Origin: Sandaracinus amylolyticus
GTDB taxonomy: Bacteria > Myxococcota_A > Polyangia > Polyangiales > Sandaracinaceae
Length of the DNA: 64,000 nucleotides
Direction: 5' to 3'
NCBI RefSeq assembly: GCF_021631985.1
Contig: NZ_CP070225.1
Span: 1,736,001-1,800,000 of the forward strand
Of the stretch, positions 53,891 to 63,524 are shown in pieces; the stretch's first letter is position 1; each line of letters starts with the position of its first letter. The notes beneath the pieces were generated by a model. That model saw only the letters and a list, made by a program, of their open reading frames with translations, had not been told where the DNA came from and made no database searches. Both the position numbers and the translations under genes were made by a program.

Positions 53891-54626
53891 GTGAGCGACG
53901 CGGCAGCCCCCCCGACGCTCGAGTCGACGACCGGACGCCCCGGCTGGATCGCTCGGGTGCGCGCGGCGGTGACCGACCGCGACGCGCTCAGGGCCTGGAG
54001 CGTGGTCGCCAACGACGGCATCGTGGCCACCGCCGGCATCCTCGAGGGGTTCGCCGGAGCGGGGGCCAGCGGCGCGACGCTGGTCACCGCAGCCACCTCG
54101 GCGACCATCGCGGGGATGCTCAGCGCCGGTGGCTCCGAGTGGGCCGAGGCGGCCGCGGAGCGCGAGGCGCATCTCAGCGCCGCCGAGGAAGAGGCGGCCG
54201 AGCTCGCCCGCCAGCCTGACGTCGAGCTCGCCGAGCTCGTCGCCTACTACCAGCGCAAGGGCCTCGGTCCCGAGCTCGCGCAGGAGGTCGCCGGCCAGCT
54301 GATGGCGCGCGACGCGCTCGACGCCCAACTGGAGAGCGAACACGGCATCCTCGAGGTCAAGTCCCGCGCCGACGTCTTGCGTGCAGGGGTCGGGTCGGCG
54401 GTCGCGTACGGACTCGGCGCGGCGATCCCGCTCGTCATCACGCTCACGGTGCCGGTCGCGATCGAGGCCTGGGCGATCCTCCTCGCCGCGCTCGTGTCGC
54501 TCACCCTGACGTCGGTCGTCGGCGCGCACCGGGCGCATGAACCTGCGGCGCACGCTCGCGCGGACGCTGGTCGTCGGCGTCTCGACGATGGGCGTCACCT
54601 ACCTCGTCGGCAGGCTCGTCTTCTGA
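53891..54626 (+). pseudogene. VIT1/CCC1 family iron/manganese transporter, frameshifted near the 3' end
   Basis: From GTG 53891 (VSDAAAPPTLES) the protein matches the VIT1 family: ALRAWSVVANDGIVATAGIL, the MLSAGGSEWAEAAAEREAHL metal-binding loop, a Glu-rich cytosolic helix, and AIPLVITLTVPVAIEAWAIL membrane helices. At about 54521-54530 the frame runs out of family sequence (VVGAHRAHEP). The expected end, MNLRRTLARTLVVGVSTMGV and TYLVGRLVF, is found in another frame from 54537 to a stop at 54624-54626. A 2-base loss in a GCGCGC run would explain it (expected VVGARTGRMN). It may be a sequencing error, a true lesion or a slippage switch. Confidence 0.85.
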
Positions 54627-54673
54627 CCGCCGCCGGGCAGAGCCGGGTGCGAAATCCCAGGAGGACTAGGAGC

Positions 54674-54746
54674 GCGCCCAGGAGGGCTCGAACCTCCGAC
54701 CGTCGGCTTAGAAGGCCGCTGCTCTATCCAGCTGAGCTATGGGCGC
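54674..54746 (-). tRNA. tRNA-Arg (anticodon TCT)
   Basis: The minus-strand 73-nt cloverleaf has acceptor GCGCCCA/TGGGCGC, a TAGCTCAGCTGGATAGAGCA D arm, an anticodon loop CTTCTAA, and a GGAGGTTCGAGCCCTCC T arm. No CCA is encoded. It decodes AGA. Confidence 0.95.
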
Positions 54747-54830
54747 TCTGGTCTCTCTCTACCGCGTGGTCTACCGGGTCGCGAGTTCTCGATTCCGGTT
54801 CGGCGCCGCGCGGCACCATTCCGGAGGACT

Positions 54831-54903
54831 CGGGGTGGAGGGATTCGAACCCCCGACGACGAGCACCCAAAGCTCGTGCACTACCAGGCTGTGCGACACC
54901 CCG
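54831..54903 (-). tRNA. tRNA-Pro (anticodon TGG)
   Basis: The minus-strand 73-nt cloverleaf has acceptor CGGGGTG/CACCCCG, an anticodon loop TTTGGGT and a GGGGGTTCGAATCCCTC T arm with one G-U pair. The flanks ACCATTCCGG (54815-54824) and CCGGAATGGT (54901-54910) are perfectly complementary, so the precursor can extend its stem by up to 7 bp beyond the acceptor. The two tRNA genes are 84 bases apart and share direction. Confidence 0.95.
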
Positions 54904-54969
54904 GAATGGTCGCGGAGGATAGCCGCTCCCATGGATCTTGTCGCGTGCAACGAACGGCGATTCCAACGT

Positions 54970-55584
54970 TCATCGACGTGCTCCGAGGTAGGCCGCGAGG
55001 CGCTCGCGCATCGCCGCACACGCGCGTCCACGATGGCTGATCGCGTCCTTCGCCGCCGCCGAGATCTCGCCCATCGTGCCGTCCTCGCCCTCGGGCAGGA
55101 AGACCGGGTCGTAGCCGAAGCCACCCGTGCCTCTCGGCTCACGCGTGATGCGACCCTCGCAGCGACCTTCGATGAGCTCGACGCGCTCACCGAGCGCCCC
55201 GCGCGGATCGGCGAGGGCGAGCACACAGCGGAATCGCGCGGTGCGGCGCTCGTCGGGCACGTCCGCGAGGGCTGCGAGCAGCTTGCGCACGTTCGCCTCG
55301 GAGCCACCGCCGCCCGCGTAGCGCGCGGAGATCACGCCGGGCGCGCCATCGAGCGCGTCGACCTCGAGCCCGCTGTCGTCGGCGATCGTCATCAGGCCCG
55401 ACGCCTCGGCCTGGGCCTTCGCCTTGAGGATCGCGTTCGCCTCGAACGTGTCGCCGGTCTCGTCGACGTCGGGGAGATCGAGCTCGTCGGCGGACACGAG
55501 CTCGAGGCCGAGATCGCCGAAGATGCGGCGGAGCTCCTCGAGCTTGCCGTGGTTCTTCGTCGCGATGAGGAGCTTCGTGGTCAT
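54970..55584 (-). CDS. rdgB: XTP/dITP pyrophosphatase (RdgB/HAM1)
   Basis: A 204-residue enzyme with the family motifs LLIATKNHGKLEEL, TFEANAILKAKA, IADDSGLEVDALDGAPGV, SARYAG and the C-terminal GTGGFGYDPVF ... SHRGRA. It cleaves deaminated purine triphosphates (dITP, XTP) to keep them out of DNA. ATG 55584 overlaps the stop of rph (ATGA), the common rph-rdgB arrangement. Confidence 0.96.
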   Translation of the reverse strand: MTTKLLIATKNHGKLEELRRIFGDLGLELVSADELDLPDVDETGDTFEANAILKAKAQAEASGLMTIADDSGLEVDALDGAPGVISARYAGGGGSEANVRKLLAALADVPDERRTARFRCVLALADPRGALGERVELIEGRCEGRITREPRGTGGFGYDPVFLPEGEDGTMGEISAAAKDAISHRGRACAAMRERLAAYLGARR

Positions 55585-56333
55585 CGCACGAGCTTGTCGA
55601 GCGAGGTCCCGGCGCGCGCGAGCGCTTCGCTCTGCGTCGCGAAGAGCGAGGGCATCGACGACATCGCGAGGTCGACCAGCGCGGTCCAGCGATCACGCGG
55701 AACCGGCTCGCCCTCGGCGGTGCCCTGCACCTCGACGATGCCGCCGTCGCCCAGCGCGACGACGTTGAGGTCTACGTCGGCCTTGCTGTCCTCGACGTAC
55801 GCGAGATCGAGCAGCGAGGTCGATCCCACGATCCCCGCGCTGATCGCGGCGAGCGGGCCGCGCAGCACGCCCGCGCCGATCAGGCCCTTGGCGCGCAGGC
55901 GATCGAGCGCGAGCGCGAGCGCGACGAATCCACCGGTGATCGATGCGGTGCGGGTGCCGCCGTCGGCATCGAGCACGTCGCAGTCGACGGTGATGGTGCG
56001 CTCGCCGAGCTTCTCGAGGTTCACCGCAGCGCGCAGCGAGCGACCGATCAGGCGCTGGATCTCCTGGGTGCGCCCGTCGATGCGACCCTTGCGCCCATCG
56101 CGATCCTGGCGCTGCGGGTTCGCGCGCGGATGCATCGCGTACTCCGCGGTGACCCAGCCCTTGCCGCTGCCGCGCAGCCAGCCCGCGACACCCTCGTCGA
56201 CCGACGCCGCGATCAGCACGCGCGTACCGCCGCACGCGTAGAGCACCGAGCCCTCGGGGTTGCGCTGCACGCCGGTCTCGATGGTCACGGGCCGGAGCGC
56301 GTCGGCGCTGCGTCCGTCGGTGCGGCTCGTCAT
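55581..56333 (-). CDS. rph: Ribonuclease PH
   Basis: A 250-residue phosphorolytic 3'-5' exoribonuclease for tRNA 3' maturation. The motifs GSVLYACGGTRVLIAASVD, WVTAEYAMHPRANPQR, EIQRLIGRSLRAAVNLE and TITVDCDVLDADGGTRTASI are the RNase PH signature. Start ATG 56333. It is translationally coupled to rdgB. Confidence 0.96.
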   Translation of the reverse strand: MTSRTDGRSADALRPVTIETGVQRNPEGSVLYACGGTRVLIAASVDEGVAGWLRGSGKGWVTAEYAMHPRANPQRQDRDGRKGRIDGRTQEIQRLIGRSLRAAVNLEKLGERTITVDCDVLDADGGTRTASITGGFVALALALDRLRAKGLIGAGVLRGPLAAISAGIVGSTSLLDLAYVEDSKADVDLNVVALGDGGIVEVQGTAEGEPVPRDRWTALVDLAMSSMPSLFATQSEALARAGTSLDKLVR

Positions 56334-56390
56334 CTTCGGGGGGCTCCGGGCGAAACGGCGGACCGAGGTAGCACGAATGGACCTCCCGCG

Positions 56391-58331
56391 TCACGCGCGA
56401 TCGTCGATCACCGCGGGCTGCGCGGATCGCTCGGTCGTCGGCGCGTGGTGCTCGGGGAACCACATGACGAACGTGGTGCCGCCCTCTGCTCCGTCCTCGC
56501 ACCGGATGTGCCCGCGGTGCGCGACGACGATCTGCTGCGTGAGCGAGAGACCGAGCCCGGTGCCGCGCTCCTTCGTCGAGAAGAAGAGATCGAACACGCG
56601 GCCGCGCCGCTCGGGCGGGATGCCCTCGCCGCGATCGGCGATCGCGATCTCGACGCCGCGCTCGTGGGTCGCGCGATCGTCGCTGCGACGCACGCTCAGC
56701 GTGACCGGACCGCCCTGGGGCATCGCTTCGCGCGCGTTGCGGATCAGGTTGAGCAGCGCCTGGCGGATCTGCGCCTCGTCAGCGGCGACGAGCGGGAGAT
56801 CGGGCTCGACGCGCATCTCGATGCGGCACTGCGCGGCGGCGAGCTCGCGCTCGACGAAGCGCGCGACCTCGGTCGCGACGGCGCCGAGATCCTCGGGCGT
56901 GAGCAGCGGCGCGGGCAGGCGCGCGAGGCGCAGGTACTCCTCGGTGATCCCGGTGAGCCGATCGATCTCGCGCTGGATCGCGCGCAGCGGTGCGGCGACC
57001 TCGGGGCCGGCGCCCGAGAGCTCGTCCGCGAGCACCTCGACGTTGAGGCCGATGCTCGAGAGCGGATTGCGCACCTCGTGCGTGACGTGCGCGGCCATCT
57101 TGCCCATCGCGGCGAGGCGCTCGGTCTGGATGAGGCGCGCCTTCGTCGCGAGCTCCTCGGTGACGTCGTCCGCGACGACCAGCACCGGGATGCGCCCCGC
57201 GATCGCGTCGGTGCCGAACGGGCTCACCCGCACGTCGACGTGACGCGGTGGATCACCGGTGAGCGTCGCGCTCTGGAGCGCGACCGGCTCGCCTCCGATC
57301 GCGACACGATCGATCGCATCGTCGAGGCCCGCGAGGCGCTCGACGAGGCCCGTGTCGTCGAGCGGGCGATCGATGGCGCTGCGACCGATCCCGAGCACGG
57401 GATCGGCGGACTGGTTCGCGGCGCGCACGCGGCCTTCCGCGTCCACCACGACGACCGCGGATCGCAGGCTCGCGACGATGCGCTCCTGGATGCGCTGCAG
57501 CTCGCGCACCTCGCGATCGCGCGCCGCGATCGCATCGACCATGCGCTCGAATTCCTGGGCGAGACGGCCGATCTCGTCGTCTCGACCGGTCTCGAGGCGC
57601 GTCGAGAGATCACCGCGCGCGACCGCCACGACGCGCGACTGCAGCTTCGGCAGCGGCGCGAGCAGGCGCTGCGACCACCACGTGACGCCGAGCCCCGCGA
57701 GCAGCGCGAGCAGCGCGAGCACGGCGATCTCGATCACCGAGCGACGCTCCTGCTCCGCGGCGCTGCGGCTCGTCTCCTCGAAGCGCGACTCGACGCGGTT
57801 GCGCGTGACGAGCAGCTGCCGCGCGATCTGCGCCTCGCGACGCACGATCTCGGCATGCAGCTCGACGGCGCGCGCGCGATCGTCGCGATCGAGCGCCGCG
57901 AAGAATTCGCCGTAGAGCGAGTCCGTGCGCTCGTAGGCCTGCTGGATCTGCGCGAGCGTCTCGCGCACCGATGCGAGCGTCGCGCGATCGGGCTCCGGCC
58001 CTTCGAGGCGCTCGACGCGCTCGACCGCGGTGAGCGCTTGCGAGAGACGGCGCGGCCCGACCTGACGCGCCGCGCTGATCCAGCTGCGCGTGCGTCGCGA
58101 CTCGCGCTCGTCGAGCACGTACTCGAGCATGTTGTTGACGACCGCGCCGTTCGCCTGCGCCTCGGCGATGCGCATGACGAGCGGGACGTAGGCCTCGTGC
58201 AAGAGGCGCAGGTTCTCGGACGTGCGCTGGTGCTGCACCAGGCTCGTGCCCGAGACGATCCCGAACGCGACCAGCACGCTCGCGAAGGCGAGGAAGATCC
58301 GAGTCGGGATCGTCAGGCGCGCGCGCTTCAT
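56391..58331 (-). CDS. Sensor histidine kinase with HAMP and PAS-like domains
   Basis: A 646-residue membrane kinase. TM1 is at about 10-30; a helical periplasmic sensor follows (about 35-205, four-helix-bundle-like); TM2 is at about 206-225. The HAMP domain follows (LAPLPKLQSRVVAVARGDLS; DDEIGRLAQEF). A PAS-like domain is at about 290-400 (RSAVVVVDAEGRVRAANQSA), then the HisKA H-box HVTHEVRNPLSSIG and the HATPase motifs (NLIRNAREAM, DRGEGIP, GTGLGLSL). ATG 58331 follows CGGTGCGG. No response regulator is adjacent; the nearest minus-strand neighbour downstream is rph. Confidence 0.93.
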   Translation of the reverse strand: MKRARLTIPTRIFLAFASVLVAFGIVSGTSLVQHQRTSENLRLLHEAYVPLVMRIAEAQANGAVVNNMLEYVLDERESRRTRSWISAARQVGPRRLSQALTAVERVERLEGPEPDRATLASVRETLAQIQQAYERTDSLYGEFFAALDRDDRARAVELHAEIVRREAQIARQLLVTRNRVESRFEETSRSAAEQERRSVIEIAVLALLALLAGLGVTWWSQRLLAPLPKLQSRVVAVARGDLSTRLETGRDDEIGRLAQEFERMVDAIAARDREVRELQRIQERIVASLRSAVVVVDAEGRVRAANQSADPVLGIGRSAIDRPLDDTGLVERLAGLDDAIDRVAIGGEPVALQSATLTGDPPRHVDVRVSPFGTDAIAGRIPVLVVADDVTEELATKARLIQTERLAAMGKMAAHVTHEVRNPLSSIGLNVEVLADELSGAGPEVAAPLRAIQREIDRLTGITEEYLRLARLPAPLLTPEDLGAVATEVARFVERELAAAQCRIEMRVEPDLPLVAADEAQIRQALLNLIRNAREAMPQGGPVTLSVRRSDDRATHERGVEIAIADRGEGIPPERRGRVFDLFFSTKERGTGLGLSLTQQIVVAHRGHIRCEDGAEGGTTFVMWFPEHHAPTTERSAQPAVIDDRA

Positions 58332-58366
58332 CCGCACCGCCGTTCTAGCCGTAACCGAGGGAGCGT

Positions 58367-61147
58367 TCACGGGGGGAGCACGGCTGCGGCTTGCGCGGCG
58401 AGCGCGGGATCGGCGGCGATCGCCGCGGCGAGCGCCTCGCGCGCGTCGCGGGAACGGCGCAGCGCGACGAGCGCACGGCCCCTCGCGAGGTGCACCGGCC
58501 CGGGCGTCTCGACCTGCGCGGCGAGCGCGAGATCGAGCTCGGCGAGCGCCTCGCGCGCCCGCCCCGCGTGGAGCAGCGCTTCGCCGTGGAGCCATCGACC
58601 GCGGCCGTTCTCGGGGTCGACGAACACGACGCGCGGCGCGACCGCGAGCAGCACGTCCCACGCGCCCGCCTCGTGGAGGGTCTGCATGAGCGCGGCGAGC
58701 GCGCCGCGATCGTGCTGATCGAGCGCGACGATGCGCTCGAGCGCGCGCCTCCGGAGCGTCGCGTCGCTGCTCGACTCCGCGATCTGCGCGAGGCCGTGCC
58801 ACGCATCGAGGCGCTCGGGATCGATCGCCGCGGCGGCCTCGAGCGCGGTGCGCGCGGCGGTGGTGTCACGGCGAGCGAGCGCCGCTTGCGCGGCGAGCAG
58901 GCGCACCTCGTAGCCGTCGTGCCCGCTCGCGATGAGATCGGCGACGTGGGTGTCGACCTCGGTCGCGTCGCGTCGCGCGAGCGAGGCGCGCGCGAGCACG
59001 AACCGCGCGATCGGCTGGTGCGGGTCGATGCGGATCGCCTCGATCGCCGACTGCGTGGCGCCCGCCGCGTCGCCGTGGACGACGAGCCCGGCGGCGAGCT
59101 CGGCGTGGGTGATCGCATCGCGCGGTGCGCTGCGAGCGCGCGCGCGGAGCGCCTCGACGTCGAGATATCGCCCGAAATCGACGGCGAAGTCGCGCGCACG
59201 TGCCGCCAGCCGAGTGCGCTCGTGCACGCGCCAGTCGCGATCGAGATCGTCGATCGACACGCCGAGCGCGCGCTGCACCACGTCGGCGCTGGTGCGTCCC
59301 TCGCCCCAGCCGCGCAGCATCGCGACCACGCGATCGAACCCGAAGCGACCGACCATGTATCCGACGAGCCGCGAGCTCGCGTAGTACGCGGTCATCACGT
59401 CCTCGGCGCTGCGCGCGTGGGTGAACGCGGAGTTCAGATCGCGCACCGGCGGCAGGCGATCGAGCGCGAGCCAGAGGCGATGATCTTCTTCGCGACGCCA
59501 CTCGGGGCGCGCCATCACTGTCTCGTGCTCCGCGAGCCCCTCGGTGAACCAGCGCGGCACCCGGTTGCGCGAGAGCTGGATGTGGAAGACGTGCGCGAGC
59601 TCGTGGGTGGTGATCTGACCCCAGTCGAACGCACCGCCGCGCGGGCTCAGCGCGGTCACGACCTGGCCGAAGCACACGCCCTGCACGCCCGCGTTGGGCA
59701 GGCCCGAGGTGCGCACGCTGAAGTGCTGCGTGCTGGCGAACATCTCGATGTGCACCGGCTGTCGCGGCGTGAACCGATAGCGGCGGCGCATGTCGTCCCA
59801 GGCGCCGCGCAGCGTGGTCGTCACCGCGCTTTCGATCAGCGGGCGCTCCTCGCGGTGCATGCGCAGCACGAACGGCCGCGCGTCGAAGCGCTCGTAGTGC
59901 GGCGTGATGACGTCGTCCCAGAGGTTCAGCGTGTTGAAGACGCGCGCATCGAAGCGATCACGACGCCACGCCTCGCGCAGCGCGGCGAGGCCGTCTTCTT
60001 CCTCGCCCATGCGCAGCAGGTTGAGCCCGAGCGTGGCGTGGGCGCGCGCGTCCTCGGGATCGATGCGCAGCGCGCGCCGCGCGAGCTCGACCACGTCGGG
60101 ATAACGATGCTCCCAGTCCGCGTGATCGCCGACGATGCTGTAGAGCTCGGCGTAGCGCGGGTTGTGATCGAGGACCGCGCGCACCGCGGCGTCGAACGCG
60201 CGCTGGTCGCTCTCGACGAAACGCACCGCGGCGCGCACCGAGAGCGCCTCGAGATCGCTCGGATCGATCGCGAGCGCAGCGTCGAGGTGCGCGTCGGCGC
60301 GCGCGATGTCGACGTCGCGCAGCGCCATGCCGGCGCGGGTCACGTGAGCCGCGACGAGGTTCGGATCGACGGCGAGCGCCGCGCTCAGCTCGCGCTCGGC
60401 GCCCGCGAAGTCGAACGACTGCTCGAGCACGATGCGCGCGCGGAGCAGGTGCGCGCGCGGGTGGTTCGGGCTCACGCGCAGCGCGTCGCTCACGCACTCG
60501 TCGGCGTGGCCGAGATCGAATTTCGAGAGGAAGAGCGTCGCCCACTCGAGCTGGGTCTCGACGCGATCGCGCGCAGCGCGCGCGGCCTCGCGGAACGCGT
60601 CGTTCGCGTCGTGCGCGCTGCCGAGCATCGCCGCGGCCATGCCGACGTACGCGAGCCCTTCGCCGTCGCGCGAGGTGATCGTTCCGTCGTTGTACGCGCG
60701 CACCAGGCGCATCAGCACCGTGCGCGCTTCGCTCTCGCGCCCGCGCCGCAAGAGCAGCCGTCCGAGCATCACGCGGGCGCGATGCGCGGTGGGCTCGCTC
60801 GCGACGTCCTCGAGCGCGCGCTGCGCTTCGTCGAGGCGGCCGCGCGCCATGTGCGCCTCGCCCGCGAGGGTGCGCGCCGTGATGCGCACGCCGGCCGTGC
60901 GCGCCGCGCCGTCCGCGACGCGCTGGGCCTCGTCGTGACGACCGGTCTCGAGCAAGAGCCGCGCGAGCACGACTTGCGCCTCGGCGCCCGAGATCGCGCG
61001 CAGCGCGGTCTCCGCGGAGCCGTACTCACCGCGATCGAGGGCGCGCACCGCGTCGGCGAGCGGAGTCGCCGGACGTTCCTGGGCCAGGCCGGCCGGCGCG
61101 AGAGAGATCGCGAAGAGGACGACGAGGGTCGAGAGCGCGCGCCGCAT
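58367..61147 (-). CDS. Large exported TPR protein with gluzincin metallopeptidase domain
   Basis: A 926-residue protein with a signal peptide (cleavage near GLAQE). TPR-like helical repeats fill about 25-430 (DEAQRVADGAARTAGV; LRVSPNHPRAHLLRARIVLE). A zinc-peptidase domain follows with HELAHVFH (HExxH) and the downstream Glu in WFTEGLAEHE, the gluzincin / peptidase-MA-like layout. More TPR-like repeats follow to the C-terminus. It is probably periplasmic. The ATG at 61147 begins just after a short non-coding gap from the acetyltransferase gene. No clear operon partner. Confidence 0.86.
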   Translation of the reverse strand: MRRALSTLVVLFAISLAPAGLAQERPATPLADAVRALDRGEYGSAETALRAISGAEAQVVLARLLLETGRHDEAQRVADGAARTAGVRITARTLAGEAHMARGRLDEAQRALEDVASEPTAHRARVMLGRLLLRRGRESEARTVLMRLVRAYNDGTITSRDGEGLAYVGMAAAMLGSAHDANDAFREAARAARDRVETQLEWATLFLSKFDLGHADECVSDALRVSPNHPRAHLLRARIVLEQSFDFAGAERELSAALAVDPNLVAAHVTRAGMALRDVDIARADAHLDAALAIDPSDLEALSVRAAVRFVESDQRAFDAAVRAVLDHNPRYAELYSIVGDHADWEHRYPDVVELARRALRIDPEDARAHATLGLNLLRMGEEEDGLAALREAWRRDRFDARVFNTLNLWDDVITPHYERFDARPFVLRMHREERPLIESAVTTTLRGAWDDMRRRYRFTPRQPVHIEMFASTQHFSVRTSGLPNAGVQGVCFGQVVTALSPRGGAFDWGQITTHELAHVFHIQLSRNRVPRWFTEGLAEHETVMARPEWRREEDHRLWLALDRLPPVRDLNSAFTHARSAEDVMTAYYASSRLVGYMVGRFGFDRVVAMLRGWGEGRTSADVVQRALGVSIDDLDRDWRVHERTRLAARARDFAVDFGRYLDVEALRARARSAPRDAITHAELAAGLVVHGDAAGATQSAIEAIRIDPHQPIARFVLARASLARRDATEVDTHVADLIASGHDGYEVRLLAAQAALARRDTTAARTALEAAAAIDPERLDAWHGLAQIAESSSDATLRRRALERIVALDQHDRGALAALMQTLHEAGAWDVLLAVAPRVVFVDPENGRGRWLHGEALLHAGRAREALAELDLALAAQVETPGPVHLARGRALVALRRSRDAREALAAAIAADPALAAQAAAVLPP

Positions 61148-61197
61148 TCGATCTCACGATCATACGGCCCGTGCGCCGGGTTCGCTCGGCGTCGTGC

Positions 61198-61776
61198 CTA
61201 CGCGATCGGTGAGCCTCCACCCAGCGGTCGCGCGGGATTGCCGCCCACCTTCGCGCCTGCGGGCACGTCTCGGATCACCACGCTCCCCGCGGCGATCACC
61301 GCCTCGTCCCCGATCGTCACGCCGGGCGCGATCACTGCGGCACCGCCGATCCACACGCGATGACCGATGCGAACCGGCTTCGCGTACTCGACGCCCGAGA
61401 TGCGCGTCGCCGCATCCAGCGGGTGCGTCGCCGTGTAGAGGTGGACGCCCGGTCCGATCATCACGTCGTCGCCGATGTCGATGCGCGCGCAGTCGAGGAA
61501 CACGCAGTTCGCGTTCACGTAGAGGCGCGCTCCGGCGTGGATGTGGACGCCGTAGTCGCAGTGGAAGGGCGGCTCGATCTCGGGCGTGACGCCGACGGTC
61601 CCGAGGAGGGCGCGCAGGAGCTCGTCGCGCTTCGTCGGATCGTCGGGCGAGATGTCGTAGAGGGCGCGCGCCATCTTGCGCGCTCTTCGCCGCATCGTGA
61701 CGAGCTCGGGATCGGTCGGCCGGTAGAGCTCTCCGGCGAGCATCTTCTCGCGTTCGCTGCGCATGCCGATCGACAT
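61198..61776 (-). CDS. Maltose/galactoside O-acetyltransferase family protein
   Basis: A 192-residue hexapeptide-repeat acetyltransferase with [15 protein letters not shown] at the N-terminus (Mac domain), a left-handed beta-helix ([20 protein letters not shown], with catalytic His), then [27 protein letters not shown] and the C-terminal VGGNPARP. It is close to maa/lacA/nodL. ATG 61776 lies 12 bases after the pfkA stop. It is the third gene of the operon with the unknown membrane protein and pfkA, which suggests sugar metabolism. Confidence 0.9.
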   Translation of the reverse strand: MSIGMRSEREKMLAGELYRPTDPELVTMRRRARKMARALYDISPDDPTKRDELLRALLGTVGVTPEIEPPFHCDYGVHIHAGARLYVNANCVFLDCARIDIGDDVMIGPGVHLYTATHPLDAATRISGVEYAKPVRIGHRVWIGGAAVIAPGVTIGDEAVIAAGSVVIRDVPAGAKVGGNPARPLGGGSPIA

Positions 61777-61788
61777 GCGCGCGGCGCG

Positions 61789-62868
61789 TCAGATCGACAG
61801 CACGCCGGACACCCGCTGCATCATCGCGACGCGCTGCTGCGTCACCGGGCTGCGCCCGTCGAGCAGCTTCTCCGTCTCTTCGAGCACCGCTGCGAGCGGC
61901 CAGCGCGTCACGCTGCGATCCGGCGTCGCGATCCCGCCCGGCAGCGGCGACTGCCACGCCACCATCTCGTCGGTCGCGCCGCTCGCCAGCGCGTCGATCG
62001 CGCCGAGCGCGAAGCGGCTCGCGATCATGCGATCGAGGAAGGTCGGGTTCCCGCCGCGCACGAGGTGGCCCAGCACCGTCGCGCGGATCGAGACCTCGCC
62101 GAGCTCCGGCTCGAGCGTCTCGGTCAGCCGGCGCACCAGGCGCGTGCACGGCACCTCGACGCCCTCGGCCTTGATCACCAGCACGCGCTGCTTGCCGCGG
62201 TTCCCCTCGAACGATCGCCGGATCAGATCGGCGACCGACGCGACGATCGCGTCCTCGTCGCGTCCGTCCTCGCGGAAGAGCGCCGCGTCCGCGCCCGCCG
62301 CGATCGCGCTCGCCATGCACAGGTAGCCCGACTGCCGGCCCATCACCTCGACGACGAACGCGCGACGATGCGCGCGCGCCGTGTCGCTGATGCGATCGCA
62401 CGCGTCGACGATCGTGTTGAGCGCGGAGTCCACGCCGATCGCGCTCGCAGTGCACCCGATGTCGTTGTCGATCGACGCCGGGATCCCGATCACCTTCGCG
62501 CCGTGCTCGGTCGCGAGCGCGTGCGCGCCGGTGAGCGATCCGTTGCCGCCGATCACCACGAGCCCATCGAGCTCGCGCAGCGCCTCCGCCGCACGCGCGC
62601 GACCCTCGGCTCCGTAGAACGCCTTGCAGCGCGCCGAACCGAGGATGCTGCCGCCGAGGTGCCCCGACACGTCGACCTCGTGCGTCGGCGCGAGCCCACC
62701 CTCGGCCTTGCGCGTGAGCGCGCGCCAGCTGCGATCGAGCAGCCCTTCGTAGCCGCGCTCGATCCCCACGACCTCGATGCCGCGCTGCGCCGCGATCAAC
62801 GTCGCGGCGCGCACCGCCATGTTCATCCCGGGCGCGTCGCCGCCCGACGTGAGGATGCCGATGCGCAT
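61789..62868 (-). CDS. pfkA: ATP- or PPi-dependent 6-phosphofructokinase
   Basis: A 359-residue group A phosphofructokinase: GILTSGGDAPGMNMAVRA, LVVIGGNGSLTGAHAL, IPASIDNDIGCTASAIGVDSAL, VEVMGRQSGYLC and VRGGNPTFLDRM. The residue after GGNGS (the ATP/PPi discriminator) is consistent with ATP but not conclusive. ATG 62868 lies 2 bases after the upstream stop, in an operon with a membrane-associated protein and the acetyltransferase. Confidence 0.94.
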   Translation of the reverse strand: MRIGILTSGGDAPGMNMAVRAATLIAAQRGIEVVGIERGYEGLLDRSWRALTRKAEGGLAPTHEVDVSGHLGGSILGSARCKAFYGAEGRARAAEALRELDGLVVIGGNGSLTGAHALATEHGAKVIGIPASIDNDIGCTASAIGVDSALNTIVDACDRISDTARAHRRAFVVEVMGRQSGYLCMASAIAAGADAALFREDGRDEDAIVASVADLIRRSFEGNRGKQRVLVIKAEGVEVPCTRLVRRLTETLEPELGEVSIRATVLGHLVRGGNPTFLDRMIASRFALGAIDALASGATDEMVAWQSPLPGGIATPDRSVTRWPLAAVLEETEKLLDGRSPVTQQRVAMMQRVSGVLSI

Positions 62869-62870
62869 CG

Positions 62871-63413
62871 TCAGCGCTCGTCGCGCTCTTCGCGCGAGCT
62901 CTTCTTGTCGCCCTCGAGGCCGGCCGGCTCTTCGTCGATGTCGTCGAGCAGGCGGTTCATGAGCCCGTCGATCATCAGATCGCGCTGGTGCTCCTCGATG
63001 CGCCCCTCGATCCAGTTCCCGCGGATCTGCTCGTACTTCACGCGGTACTCGCCGAGCAGCTTCCGATAGCGCTCCTGCTGCGCCCAGATGCGCCGGTGGT
63101 TGCGCGCGTACACCGCGCCGAGCGACGCGATCGACACCCCGGTGAGCACCAGCCCGATCGGACCACCGACGAGCAGACGCAGCGCGACCACCACCGCGGT
63201 CGCACCCGCCGCCCCGGTGAGCACCTTTCGTCCCGTGCCCGGCGCGGTCACGCCGCCCCACGCGACCTCCCACGCCTCGCGCGACGCGAGCAGCAGCGCG
63301 ACGAAGTGCACCTGGTTCTTCCGCTGAGCCCAGTAGGTCTCGATCGCGGTCTTCAGGAAACCGTCGTACGACGCGTACTTCGGGCCGGGTTTGCCCGGGG
63401 TGGGTTCGCTCAT
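62871..63413 (-). CDS. Uncharacterised membrane-associated protein cotranscribed with pfkA
   Basis: A 180-residue protein: a hydrophilic N-terminus (PTPGKPGPKYASYDGFLKTAIE), two transmembrane helices at about 68-110 (GAAGATAVVVALRLLVGGPI; VLTGVSIASLGAVYARN), then a long charged helical C-terminus (KLLGEYRVKYEQIRGNWIEG; HQRDLMIDGLMNRLLDDIDE). No family is recognised. ATG 63413; its stop is 2 bases before pfkA. Confidence 0.75.
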   Translation of the reverse strand: MSEPTPGKPGPKYASYDGFLKTAIETYWAQRKNQVHFVALLLASREAWEVAWGGVTAPGTGRKVLTGAAGATAVVVALRLLVGGPIGLVLTGVSIASLGAVYARNHRRIWAQQERYRKLLGEYRVKYEQIRGNWIEGRIEEHQRDLMIDGLMNRLLDDIDEEPAGLEGDKKSSREERDER

Positions 63414-63524
63414 CGCCCGAACGTACCACTTCGCGCGCGCCGCGACCGCGTGCGAGCACGTGTCATACTCGCCCGATTCGTGAGGTCTCGGCGCTCGGGG
63501 CCTCGAGGGAGTCTGCCCTTGTCG

